In this document: positions 16,896 through 25,540 of the stretch, piece after piece
Numbering within the stretch: position 1 is the stretch's first letter
How the letters are laid out: each line of letters starts with the position of its first letter
Source of the DNA: Flavobacteriales bacterium
GTDB taxonomy: Bacteria > Bacteroidota > Bacteroidia > Flavobacteriales_F > PHOS-HE28
Direction of reading: 5' to 3'
Assembly: GCA_020635655.1 (NCBI GenBank)
Contig: JACJZI010000004.1
Coordinates: forward strand, 496,001-560,000
Length of the DNA: 64,000 nucleotides
The notes under the pieces: generated by a model
What the model was told of the DNA's origin: nothing
The model's input: only the letters and a program-made list of their open reading frames with translations
Database searches by the model: none
Program-made: the position numbers and the translations under genes

Positions 16896-18293
16896 TCAGA
16901 TGTCGATGCCGAAGGCCTTGAGCTTGTTGTAGAGCGTCTTGCGGTCGATCCGGAGCATGGCTGCCGTACGCGTCTTGTTGTAGCCGTTCTGCTGCAGCGC
17001 GTTCAGGATGGCCTGCCGCTCCGCGCGTTGGCTCACATCACGCAGATCACCGTTGGCGGATGGTTCCTCCCTGGTCGATCCGCCGGCCATGATCTCCGCC
17101 GGAAGGTGCTTCAGGCCGATGGCGTCATCGCCGCTCAACAGCACCGCCCGCTTGATCACGTTGTTCAATTCCCGCAGATTGCCGGGCCAGTTGTGGCGCA
17201 TCATCGCCTCAGCGGCCTCCGGAAGGATGGACCGGGGAGAACGCCCCAACCGCTCACAGGCCAGTTGCAGGAAGTGCTCGGCATAGTGCAGGATGTCCTC
17301 GCTCCGAGCGCGCAGGGGCAGCAGCTCGATGCTGAACTCGTTCAATCGGTGGAAGAGGTCCTCGCGGAAATTGGCAACGCGGCCCGGGCCCAGTTCCTCG
17401 TTGGTCGCGGCAATGATGCGCACATCCACCGGGATGTCCTTGTTGTCCCCGATGCGACGCACCACCCGTTCCTGCAGGACGCGCAACAGCTTCATCTGGT
17501 TCTCGGGCGAAAGGTTCCCGACCTCGTCCAGGAACAGGGTACCGCCATCGGCCTGTTTGAAGCAGCCCACCTTGTCCATGACCGCACCGGTGAACGCCCC
17601 CTTGACGTGGCCGAAGAGCTCGCTCCCGGCCAGGTCGCCCGGGATGGCGCCGCAGTCCACCGCCACGAACGGACCATCCGAGCGCTTGCTATGGCGATGG
17701 ATCTCGCGGGCGACGAACTCCTTGCCCGTGCCGGTCTCCCCGGTGATCAGGACGCTCAGGTCGGTGGGTGCGACCAGCCGGATGTGTTCGGCGATGCGCC
17801 TGGCGAAAGCACCGGTCCCGTGCACGAAGGTGCGTGCGTTGACGACCTCCGTTCGTTCGCTGGCATCCCCGTTGGATCGCTTTTCCGTTCCGGCCGTGTC
17901 CTTGGGCACCGACGGGTCCCTTTGCAGGGCCTCTTCGATCCGGACGGCGATATCGTCCGGATACAGGGGCTTCACCACGTAGTCATGCGCACCGCGCCGC
18001 ATCAGGTCCACGGCAATGCGCACATCGCTGTAACCGGTGATCACGATGACCGGGGCATCCGGGGCCAGTTGGCGGAAATGCCCAAGCATTTCGAAGCTGT
18101 CACCATCCGGGAGGCGATGGTCACAGAGGATCAGGTCGAACCGTTGGTCGCGGAGCAGGTCCAGTGCGCGCGCTTTGCGCCCGGCCGTGTCCACAGCGTA
18201 GCCTCTCTTCTTCAGGAAACGCTCCATCAGGAGGCAGAGGTCGGTGTCGTCATCGACCAACAGGATCTTCGGTCCGGAGGAGGTCTCGCTCAT
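16896..18293 (-). CDS. sigma-54-dependent response regulator, NtrC family
   Basis: 465 residues. Receiver domain 8-122 with phosphoacceptor D58 (LILCDHRLPDGD) and K108 (VVKPL). AAA+ domain from about 158 with Walker A GETGTGKE (185-192), the sigma-54 contact loop GAFTGA (232-237, in ELFGHVKGAFTGAV) and Walker B GTLFLDEVG (251-259). C-terminal Fis-type helix-turn-helix ends NGYNKTRTAAMLRIDRKTLYNKL. It activates RpoN promoters when phosphorylated, probably by the adjacent kinase. Its start overlaps the upstream receiver gene by ATGA, so the three genes form one operon. Targets are not identifiable here. Confidence 0.94.
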   Translation of the reverse strand: MSETSSGPKILLVDDDTDLCLLMERFLKKRGYAVDTAGRKARALDLLRDQRFDLILCDHRLPDGDSFEMLGHFRQLAPDAPVIVITGYSDVRIAVDLMRRGAHDYVVKPLYPDDIAVRIEEALQRDPSVPKDTAGTEKRSNGDASERTEVVNARTFVHGTGAFARRIAEHIRLVAPTDLSVLITGETGTGKEFVAREIHRHSKRSDGPFVAVDCGAIPGDLAGSELFGHVKGAFTGAVMDKVGCFKQADGGTLFLDEVGNLSPENQMKLLRVLQERVVRRIGDNKDIPVDVRIIAATNEELGPGRVANFREDLFHRLNEFSIELLPLRARSEDILHYAEHFLQLACERLGRSPRSILPEAAEAMMRHNWPGNLRELNNVIKRAVLLSGDDAIGLKHLPAEIMAGGSTREEPSANGDLRDVSQRAERQAILNALQQNGYNKTRTAAMLRIDRKTLYNKLKAFGIDI

Positions 18294-18661
18294 GAGCGGG
18301 GTTCGGAATGAGCGGGTCCGTGGGCGAGCCCGATCGCCTCCAAGATAGCCTCCCTGCCCAGAGGCTTCGCCAGGAAACTGTCCGCCCCGGCGGACATTGC
18401 GCTGTCCGATTCACCATTGATGGCACTGATGGCGACCACGCGCATGCCGGGTCGCTGCCGGCGCACCTTCCGGATGAACGCGGTGCCGCGCCCGTCCGGC
18501 AGGTCGATATCCACCACGGCGCCGTCGAAGTCGTGTCCGGTGAACTCCCGGTCGGCCTCGGCCAAGGAATGCGCCATCGTGCACGCGCAACCCGCGCGCT
18601 CCAGGATCGCTTTCAACAATAGGCAGATGTCCGGTTCATCGTCAACGAGCAGGACGGTCAT
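18290..18661 (-). CDS. stand-alone response regulator receiver protein
   Basis: 123 residues, a single receiver domain with no output domain. Acidic pocket D7-D8 (LLVDDEPD), phosphoacceptor D51 (VVDIDLPDG), and the conserved lysine in FLAKPLG. ATG at 18661 (MTVLLVDDE) puts the first strand at the N-terminus; an ATG 26 codons upstream adds a charged extension with no family residues. First gene of the phosphorelay operon, overlapping the sigma-54 activator by 4 bp. A CheY/Spo0F-like shuttle or competitor for kinase phosphate is the simplest role. Confidence 0.88.
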   Translation of the reverse strand: MTVLLVDDEPDICLLLKAILERAGCACTMAHSLAEADREFTGHDFDGAVVDIDLPDGRGTAFIRKVRRQRPGMRVVAISAINGESDSAMSAGADSFLAKPLGREAILEAIGLAHGPAHSEPRS

Positions 18662-18935
18662 ATCCCTGTGTGCTTCTTCGCGTTGGGCTTGGTGGTCCTT
18701 GCGAAGGTCGGCTTTTGCGAAATGGTCGGATCGATGCATCGGTACTGTTCTTCATGGCCCGAAGTGGATCGGTCCACGCCACCGGATCCCAAATGCCGTT
18801 CCGACGGAGCGACCCGATCGGGGACAGGCGCATCTGCATGCAACGATGTTCCGATCACCTTGGATGACGGGAAGCGGCACGGGGAACGGATCCCCCGATC
18901 CGGGGAATGCGCTCCCGGTGCAACAAGTGATCGGC

Positions 18936-18943
18936 TACCTTCG
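18936..18943 (+). promoter_or_regulatory. -7 promoter box TACCTTCG
   Basis: TACCTTCG (TAnnTTYG) ends 18 bp before the ATG of the choice-of-anchor-L protein at 18962. Confidence 0.45.
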
Positions 18944-18961
18944 GGGACCAACCCCGGCCCC

Positions 18962-19957
18962 ATGAAGCGATCGGTACTCCTCCTCCCCTTTCTTCTTCCC
19001 GCCCTCGTGAACGCCCAACTGACCATTACGGACAGCCTGAGCATTCCGGACCTGGCCACCCTGTTGGAGGGCTTGAACATCTCCATCGTGAACGTGCAGG
19101 TGAACTGCGCACCAGGTGCCCACGGAGAGTTCTCCGGGACATCGGAGATCCCCATCGCGCACGGATTGGTGCTCTCCACCGGGCTGGTGGACAGCGTGGC
19201 GGGCCCCAACAACAACGGGGGCACGTCCACCTTCCTCAACACGCCCGGCGACCCCGACCTGGGCATGTTGGTGCAACTGCCCACCTACGATGCCTGCGTG
19301 CTGGAATTCGACTGCGTACCGTACGGCGATACGCTGCTCTTCAACTTCGCCTTCGGTAGCGAGGAGTACCAGGAATTCGTGAATTCCGGCTTCAACGATG
19401 TGTTCGCCATCTGGCTAACCGGCCCGGGATACCCGACCCCGACCAACGTGGCCACGATACCCGGGGGCACGCCCGTGAGCATCAACAACGTGAACGGCAC
19501 GACCAACAGCGGCTACTACGTGGACAACGAGAACCCGCCGGGGCAGTACTGCTCGCTGGACGGGTTCACGCAGAACCTGACCGCGTTCGCCGTCGTGACG
19601 CCCGGGGCCACCTATCATTTCAAGGTGGCCGTGGCCGACGTGAGCGATGGCATCTTCGACAGCGCGGTGATGCTGGAGGCCTTCAGCTTCCGCAGTGTGT
19701 CCGGCACCACCGGCATTTCCGCCAACTCCAACGCCGGGTTGATCGCTTCGATGCGGGACGGTCGGCTCGTGCTTCAATTGCAGCAAGGAAATGCGGCCAC
19801 CGCACTGCGGATCATGGACGCGATGGGCAGGGAAGTGCAATGTTCCTCCCTGGATGGCCTGGTCACCGAGGTGGACCTGTCCGCACTTCCTCCTGGATCG
19901 TACATCGCAGAAGCCTCCGAAAACGACAGGGTCTGGACGGCGCGTTTCGTGAAATAG
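18962..19957 (+). CDS. secreted choice-of-anchor-L domain protein
   Basis: 331 residues with a signal peptide ending at VNAQ (about residue 19). Residues about 40-255 match the 'choice-of-anchor L' domain: GLVLSTGLVDSVAGPN, FDCVPYGDTLLFNFAFGSEEYQEFVNS, NDVFAIWLTGP, and AVADVSDGIFDSAVMLEAFSF. The domain is found in proteins that carry different surface anchors; here the C-terminus (about 265-331, ALRIMDAMGREV, SALPPGSYIAEA) resembles a short type IX sorting domain. ATG at 18962 is chosen because the signal peptide starts there. Function is probably surface adhesion, but no ligand is indicated. Confidence 0.85.
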   Translation: MKRSVLLLPFLLPALVNAQLTITDSLSIPDLATLLEGLNISIVNVQVNCAPGAHGEFSGTSEIPIAHGLVLSTGLVDSVAGPNNNGGTSTFLNTPGDPDLGMLVQLPTYDACVLEFDCVPYGDTLLFNFAFGSEEYQEFVNSGFNDVFAIWLTGPGYPTPTNVATIPGGTPVSINNVNGTTNSGYYVDNENPPGQYCSLDGFTQNLTAFAVVTPGATYHFKVAVADVSDGIFDSAVMLEAFSFRSVSGTTGISANSNAGLIASMRDGRLVLQLQQGNAATALRIMDAMGREVQCSSLDGLVTEVDLSALPPGSYIAEASENDRVWTARFVK

Positions 19958-19988
19958 CCCTCCGCTCCGGCTTCCTACATTAGGGGAC

Positions 19989-22850
19989 ATGCGCATCCCC
20001 GTGGTCCTTCTCCTGTCGTTCCTGTCCCCGATCGGTCGTGCCCAATCGCCCGACCGCGCCATCGATCTGGTGGATCCCTTCGTGGGTACGGGAGGCCATG
20101 GGCACACCTTTCCCGGGGCATGTGTGCCGAACGGTCTGGTGCAACTGAGCCCGGACACCCGGACGGACGGGTACCGTGACTGGGACGGCTGTGGGGGCTA
20201 CCACTACAGCGACAGCCTGATCTATGGCTTCAGCCACACCCACCTGAGCGGCACCGGTGTGGCCGATCTGTGCGACGTATTGGTGATGCCCATGAGCGGG
20301 GGGTATTCGTTCGACCCATCGGAATACCGTTCCCATTTCGCGCATGCGAACGAAGTCGCGCACACTGGGTACTACAGCGTATATCTCGACGGCCCACAGG
20401 CGGACGTCGAGCTCACGGCCACCGCACGCGTGGGCATGCATCGGTATACGTTCCGAAGTGGAGAGGACGCCTTCCTGGTCCTCGACCTACGCCACCGCGA
20501 CAAGCTGCTGGCCTGTTCCATCCAGGCCAGCGGAGCACAGGAGGTGGTGGGCGAACGGCGCAGCAGTTCGTGGGCGGACGATCAGCACCTGTTCTTCTGC
20601 ATCCGGTTCGACCATCCCGTTCTGGAACACAATGGCGACGCGGAAAAGGCGGCGTTCTCCTTTGGTCCGATCGCATCGCTGCAGGTCAAAGTGGGCATCT
20701 CCGCTGTGAGCATCGAAGGGGCACGCGCCAACCTGGAGGCGGAGATCCCCGGATGGGACTTCGACAAGGTGCGCGAACAGGCGGAGGAGGCGTGGAACGC
20801 CAAATTGGGGAAGATCGAGATACAAGGCGGCACGCCGGAGCAACAGCGCATCTTCTACACCGCACTTTACCACTGTTACGTGGTGCCCTACGTATTCAAT
20901 GACGTGGACGGGAACTACCGGGGGATGGACGGAGCGGTGCATCACGCGGACCACAACGTCTACACGGTCTTCAGTCTGTGGGACACCTTCCGCGCGCTGC
21001 ATCCGCTGATGACCATCCTGGAGCCGGAGATGACCAACGACTTCATCCGCACATTCCTCCTGCAGTATCAGCAGGGTGGCAAGCTGCCGGTATGGGAGCT
21101 CTGGGGCAACGAGACCAACTGCATGATCGGCTACCACAGCGTGCCCGTGATCGCCGACGCCTACATGAAGGGCATTCGCGGCTACGATGCCGACCTCGCC
21201 CTGCGGGCCATGGTGGCGAGCGCGATGCAGGACGATCCCTGCCTGGAGGCCTATCGCGCCAGGGGCTACATCAGCAGCACGGATTGCAGCGAGAGCGTGA
21301 GCAAGACACTGGAATATGCCTACGACGATTGGTGCATCGCGCGCATGGCCCGGGCGATGGGGCGCGACAGCCTGGCCAACGCGTTCCAACTGCGCGCACA
21401 CAACTGGCAGAACCTCTTCGACCCCACGGTCCGGTTCTTCCAGGCCCGCCAGAACGGTGGGTTCATCCATCCCTTCGATCCCTACGAGGTGAACTTCCAT
21501 TTCACCGAGGCCAACGCGTGGCAGTACAGCCTGTTCGTTCCCCAGGACATCCAGGGCCTGGCCGCGTTGCTCGGCGGGCGGGACAGCCTGGGCAGCCGGC
21601 TCGATGCGCTCTTCACCGCACATACGAACACGACCGGGCGTGATCAGTCGGATATCTCCGGACTTATCGGGCAGTACGCGCATGGCAACGAACCCAGTCA
21701 CCACATGGCCTATCTCTATAGCGATGCCGGCAGACCGGCGGACACGCGTCGAATGGCCCGGCGGATCATGGAGGAGTTGTATCACGACGCGCCCGACGGC
21801 CTCGCCGGCAATGAGGACTGTGGCCAGATGAGCGCCTGGTATGTGCTCAGCGCGATGGGGTTCTATCCGGTGACACCGGCCAGCGACCGCTATGTGCTCG
21901 GCTATCCGCTCTTCGACGAGGTGCGCATCCACGTGAACGACAGTACGACCTTCGGCATCCAGGTGGATGCAGCGAACGGACCCGATGGACGAAACCTGCT
22001 GCGTCGCTCACCAGGGTTCCAGGTGCCGGACCACATCACGCACGCGGACATCCTGTCCGGGCATCTGATCCATTTTACCTCCGACCACGCACCGTACCCT
22101 CAGCGGATCGCCTTGACCGCCGCGGAGGAGGACTACTACCAGGGAGCTTCGGCACCATACATCCAGGCTGATGCCATGACCTTTCAGGACACGGTCCACG
22201 TGCATATCGGCGCGGCCATGGGCAGCGGTCCCTGGCACTATGTGCTCAACGACGATCGTGGGGACCACCGCCGGAAGTACGATGGACCTTTCACGATCGA
22301 CCACAGTTGCACGGTCGCCGTTGAGAACCCCGCTGGCGAAGGTGCCCCGGTCGTTGCGCACTTCGCGAAGCGTTCCGATCAACGGCGGATCACGCTGGAA
22401 AGCACCTATGCCCCGCAATATGCCGCCGGAGGTGACCAGGCCCTGGTGGACGGTCTGCGCGGCGGCCGGGACTTTCGCACCGGCCGGTGGCAGGGCTACC
22501 AAGGCCAGGACGTCCTGGCCAGTGTGGACCTTGGGCGGGTCGAGACCGTCGATAGCATCGGGCTGGGAATGCTGCAGGACATGGGCAGCTGGATCTGGTT
22601 CCCGGAACAGGTCGACATCGCATGGAGCACCAATGGGCGCAATTGGAGCAGCCGCAAGCTCCGGCCCAATGTGGATCGCCGTTCGGACGGAGGCATGACC
22701 CTGGACCTTTGGACCGGTCCGTTGCGCAAGCACGCGCGCTACATCAAGATCATGGCCAAGAATGCCGGACCCTGCCCGGATTGGCACCCGGGTGCGGGCG
22801 GTTCGAGTTGGATCTTCCTGGATGAGGTACTGATCGCAACGGCGGACTGA
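19989..22850 (+). CDS. GH92 family exo-alpha-mannosidase with C-terminal discoidin (F5/8 type C) domain
   Basis: 953 residues with a signal peptide (ending GRAQ). The GH92 N-domain starts DLVDPFVGTGGHGHTFPGA and YGFSHTHLSG; the catalytic domain has SLWDTFRALHPL, WELWGNETNCMIGYH and LAGNEDCGQMSAWYVLSAMGFYPV, all diagnostic of GH92. These are calcium-dependent exo-alpha-mannosidases acting on high-mannose or other alpha-mannosides. From about residue 790 a discoidin-like carbohydrate-binding domain follows (GRWQGYQGQDVLASVDLG, then ARYIKIMAKN). Start is 31 bp after the previous gene. A beta-mannosidase follows further along on the opposite strand, pointing to mannoside degradation. Confidence 0.95.
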   Translation: MRIPVVLLLSFLSPIGRAQSPDRAIDLVDPFVGTGGHGHTFPGACVPNGLVQLSPDTRTDGYRDWDGCGGYHYSDSLIYGFSHTHLSGTGVADLCDVLVMPMSGGYSFDPSEYRSHFAHANEVAHTGYYSVYLDGPQADVELTATARVGMHRYTFRSGEDAFLVLDLRHRDKLLACSIQASGAQEVVGERRSSSWADDQHLFFCIRFDHPVLEHNGDAEKAAFSFGPIASLQVKVGISAVSIEGARANLEAEIPGWDFDKVREQAEEAWNAKLGKIEIQGGTPEQQRIFYTALYHCYVVPYVFNDVDGNYRGMDGAVHHADHNVYTVFSLWDTFRALHPLMTILEPEMTNDFIRTFLLQYQQGGKLPVWELWGNETNCMIGYHSVPVIADAYMKGIRGYDADLALRAMVASAMQDDPCLEAYRARGYISSTDCSESVSKTLEYAYDDWCIARMARAMGRDSLANAFQLRAHNWQNLFDPTVRFFQARQNGGFIHPFDPYEVNFHFTEANAWQYSLFVPQDIQGLAALLGGRDSLGSRLDALFTAHTNTTGRDQSDISGLIGQYAHGNEPSHHMAYLYSDAGRPADTRRMARRIMEELYHDAPDGLAGNEDCGQMSAWYVLSAMGFYPVTPASDRYVLGYPLFDEVRIHVNDSTTFGIQVDAANGPDGRNLLRRSPGFQVPDHITHADILSGHLIHFTSDHAPYPQRIALTAAEEDYYQGASAPYIQADAMTFQDTVHVHIGAAMGSGPWHYVLNDDRGDHRRKYDGPFTIDHSCTVAVENPAGEGAPVVAHFAKRSDQRRITLESTYAPQYAAGGDQALVDGLRGGRDFRTGRWQGYQGQDVLASVDLGRVETVDSIGLGMLQDMGSWIWFPEQVDIAWSTNGRNWSSRKLRPNVDRRSDGGMTLDLWTGPLRKHARYIKIMAKNAGPCPDWHPGAGGSSWIFLDEVLIATAD

Positions 22851-22883
22851 TCGGCGCTCCGGGCCGCATCGGACCTGGGAAAG

Positions 22884-22911
22884 GAAGAGCCCCGCCGAGG
22901 CGGGGCTCTTC
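22884..22911. terminator. bidirectional hairpin terminator between convergent genes
   Basis: A perfect 13-bp stem GAAGAGCCCCGCC / GGCGGGGCTCTTC with a 2-base loop lies between the GH92 stop (22850) and the convergent CUB-like gene stop (22930). T-richness is weak on either side. Confidence 0.75.
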
Positions 22912-22929
22912 GCAAGCATGGGAGAAATG

Positions 22930-25437
22930 TCAACGGATCAGCTGGACCTGTCGGGTGCTGGTCCGGTCCGATGTGACCAGTTGGATGAAATAGTTGCCGG
23001 CCTGCAGACCGCTCAGATCGATCATGACACGGTGACCCGCCTGCGGATAACCCTGCGCCAGCACCACACGACCGCTCAGGTCGAATACCCGCACCTGCAG
23101 GTCCGATGCGGCACCTTGCGGCAGCTCGGCATAGAGCGTGCCATTGGTGGGGTTCGGATACAGACCAAATCCCTGGGCATCGATCCCATCGATACCCACC
23201 AGACCACAACCCACATCCCAACGCATCTCATCCGGGGCCTGCCCGCCCTGGCACGAACCCGAACCATCGGACTGGACCCGCAGGGTCAGCGCGTTGTCGG
23301 CATTGGATGAACTGATGGCGAACCCGGATAGATTGCCCCCGAGGTTGCCATTGAACAGGACGGCCGCATAATCGTCCAATCCGTTGTAGACCACGATCTT
23401 GTCGTTCACCAGCAGGCTTCCCTGGGTGAAGCTGATGGTGAGTGGCAGTCCACCTGTGGATTGGTACACGAACCAGGCATCGTCATCGTCAGTGTAGCAG
23501 TAGGTGTACGGCGTCGGGCCGCAATCCTGCATCACACAGCTGTCGGACAATTGGACCAATTCCGGACTGAACGTCCGGCAAAGACTGTTGTCGCCGTTGA
23601 ACACCCCGACCGATGCCATGGTATCCACGGGGAAAGGTCCGATCAGATGCTGGCCCACGCCGAGGCCATAGGTCGTGTCCGCATGATAGATATCCACCAG
23701 GTCCACGGTCGCCGCATCGCCGGTGCTCGTTACATCCACCTCAATGGAATATTCCCTGTGGATGCAATCCGGAACAAGGGTGTATTCGGCCTCAGGCACG
23801 GTGCAATCCAGGCACCCGACGGTCCAGTTCCAGGTCCATGCGGTATTGGTGGAACAGCTTACCGAACCGTCCGATGACATCTTCATATAGATGTTCGGTC
23901 CCGTGCTGATCGCCAGCACACCGGACAGGTCCTCTGTCCCACCGACGTGGTCGTACAGGACCGGGGCCTGGTCGTTCATCCCATCGTAAATGGTCAAATG
24001 GTCGAACGTGGCGCTCTCGATCATACCGGACGAGAACAGGACCGCCACCGGATTGCTTCCGGTCGATTGATAGGCCCACTCGTGGAGATCGTTGTTCCCA
24101 TAGCAGTACGTCTCGTTCAGTTCGGCACCGCCACATTGCACCAGCACGGGGCACAGGTCGTTCACCAGCGGTCCTGAGGAGATGTTGCAAAGTGAATTGG
24201 AACTGTTCACAAGGGTGACCTCCACCGGCACATTGATCGGCAGCGGGCCTACGGTATAGGAACCCGGGGCGGTGGCCACGAGGGCCGGTGCACCGCCATT
24301 GTTCGTGATGTCCAGGTCCGTGTCCGAGCCCAGCACGGAGATATCGACCTGAATGGACCATTGTTGGTTCACGCAGTCGTCCACCACCGTGAACGTGGCC
24401 TGTGGCGGTACGCAATCCAGGCAGCCCACCTCCCAGTTCCAGGTCCAGGCCGTATTCGTGGAACAGCTCACGGAACCGTCCGAGGACATCTCCATGTACA
24501 TGTCCAGCGCGGTACCAACAACGATGAGGCCCGTGAGATCCTCCGTGCCCCCATTGTGTTGATAGAGGATGGGGGCCGTATTGTCGGGCCCATCATAGAT
24601 GGTGAGGTGGTCGAACACCGAGCTTTCGATCATGCCCGAACTGAACACCATGGCCAAGGGGTAGGTCCCCGAGGATTGATAGTGCCAGAAATGGAAGTCG
24701 TTGTTGGTATAGCAGTATGTCTGTGCCAATGGGGGGTTCCCACAGGTGATGATCGTCGGGCAGGCGCCGGTCGATTCCACCCCGATGAAATTGAGGTTGC
24801 AGGCGGGATCGCTCGAATGCGCCACGACGAAATCAACGACATCGCCAACGGGGAAGGGGCCGAGATCATAGGTGCCAATGCCCAGGTTGGTCAACGAGCC
24901 ACTGGATCCGAACGCCGTGTTGTAGTTGATATCCACGTCCGTGGCATCACCCAGGCTCGTGACGTTCACCGTGATGGTGAAGTTGTTGTTGACGCAATCG
25001 TCCGTTACGGTATAGCTCGCGGTTGGGGGTGTGCAGTTCAAGAACAATTGCACGGTCGTCGTCTCGCAATTCACGTTCGTCCCGCAGTTCGCATCCACGT
25101 TCCAATGCGAGAACAGGTCGCCGTTCGTCGCTGCGGTCACGGTGACGGGAGAGAACCCCTGTCCGATGACCGCACCATCATAGGTGTCCTGATGAACGGT
25201 GATGTAGCCGCCCGAGCTCAAGGTGAATTGGTAGGCCGCTCCCGCGTTGATATTGGTGACCTCGGAATACTCCTCCTCGAAACTGCAGGTGGAGATGGTC
25301 GTGAGGAGGCCCCCCGGATCGGGCGTGACCGCCCCGGCGGGGTATTGGGCGGTATTCGTGCATTGGGCCGTGCCATCCAGGGATAGGCCGATGAGGCCGA
25401 CCGTGGCGAGCAGACCGTAGGGTCGAAGTGCTTTCAT
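22930..25437 (-). CDS. secreted CUB-like repeat protein with type IX sorting domain
   Basis: 835 residues with a signal peptide ending GTAQ. Three copies of a CUB-like domain, each opening TYCY(T/G)(N/D) and continuing with an FxSG(M/S)...(D/N)..(T/V)(I/V)Y(D/N)G core: around residues 240-340, 435-540 and 660-760. The first two are nearly the same (SSDGSVSCSTNTAWTWNW in both). Between them are Ig-like linkers with DDCVN. The last 80 residues are a classic sorting domain: GLYPNPTNGTLYAELPQG, VRVFDLSGRVVLAQ, DLSGLQAGNYFIQL. ATG at 25437 begins the signal peptide; a longer frame upstream is not supported. Probably a surface adhesin or matrix protein; cargo unknown. Confidence 0.85.
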   Translation of the reverse strand: MKALRPYGLLATVGLIGLSLDGTAQCTNTAQYPAGAVTPDPGGLLTTISTCSFEEEYSEVTNINAGAAYQFTLSSGGYITVHQDTYDGAVIGQGFSPVTVTAATNGDLFSHWNVDANCGTNVNCETTTVQLFLNCTPPTASYTVTDDCVNNNFTITVNVTSLGDATDVDINYNTAFGSSGSLTNLGIGTYDLGPFPVGDVVDFVVAHSSDPACNLNFIGVESTGACPTIITCGNPPLAQTYCYTNNDFHFWHYQSSGTYPLAMVFSSGMIESSVFDHLTIYDGPDNTAPILYQHNGGTEDLTGLIVVGTALDMYMEMSSDGSVSCSTNTAWTWNWEVGCLDCVPPQATFTVVDDCVNQQWSIQVDISVLGSDTDLDITNNGGAPALVATAPGSYTVGPLPINVPVEVTLVNSSNSLCNISSGPLVNDLCPVLVQCGGAELNETYCYGNNDLHEWAYQSTGSNPVAVLFSSGMIESATFDHLTIYDGMNDQAPVLYDHVGGTEDLSGVLAISTGPNIYMKMSSDGSVSCSTNTAWTWNWTVGCLDCTVPEAEYTLVPDCIHREYSIEVDVTSTGDAATVDLVDIYHADTTYGLGVGQHLIGPFPVDTMASVGVFNGDNSLCRTFSPELVQLSDSCVMQDCGPTPYTYCYTDDDDAWFVYQSTGGLPLTISFTQGSLLVNDKIVVYNGLDDYAAVLFNGNLGGNLSGFAISSSNADNALTLRVQSDGSGSCQGGQAPDEMRWDVGCGLVGIDGIDAQGFGLYPNPTNGTLYAELPQGAASDLQVRVFDLSGRVVLAQGYPQAGHRVMIDLSGLQAGNYFIQLVTSDRTSTRQVQLIR

Positions 25438-25465
25438 GCTTCGAAAATTGCGCGGTTGAGGTGCC

Positions 25466-25473
25466 GAAAGGTA
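25466..25473 (-). promoter_or_regulatory. -7-like box TACCTTTC
   Basis: On the minus strand TACCTTTC(G), one base from TAnnTTTG, ends 28 bp before the start of the CUB-like protein. Confidence 0.4.
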
Positions 25474-25540
25474 GGTATTGCCGAGGCACGATGGGGCCAC
25501 ACCCTTCCAACCTACCAACCCGGGTTGTTGAAAAGCCGGT

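Noticed and set aside
15183..18311. A 1042-codon open frame on the plus strand, antisense to the kinase and regulator genes
   Set aside because: It has no family motifs, and the length is explained by high-GC third positions of the real minus-strand genes, which carry full catalytic motif sets.
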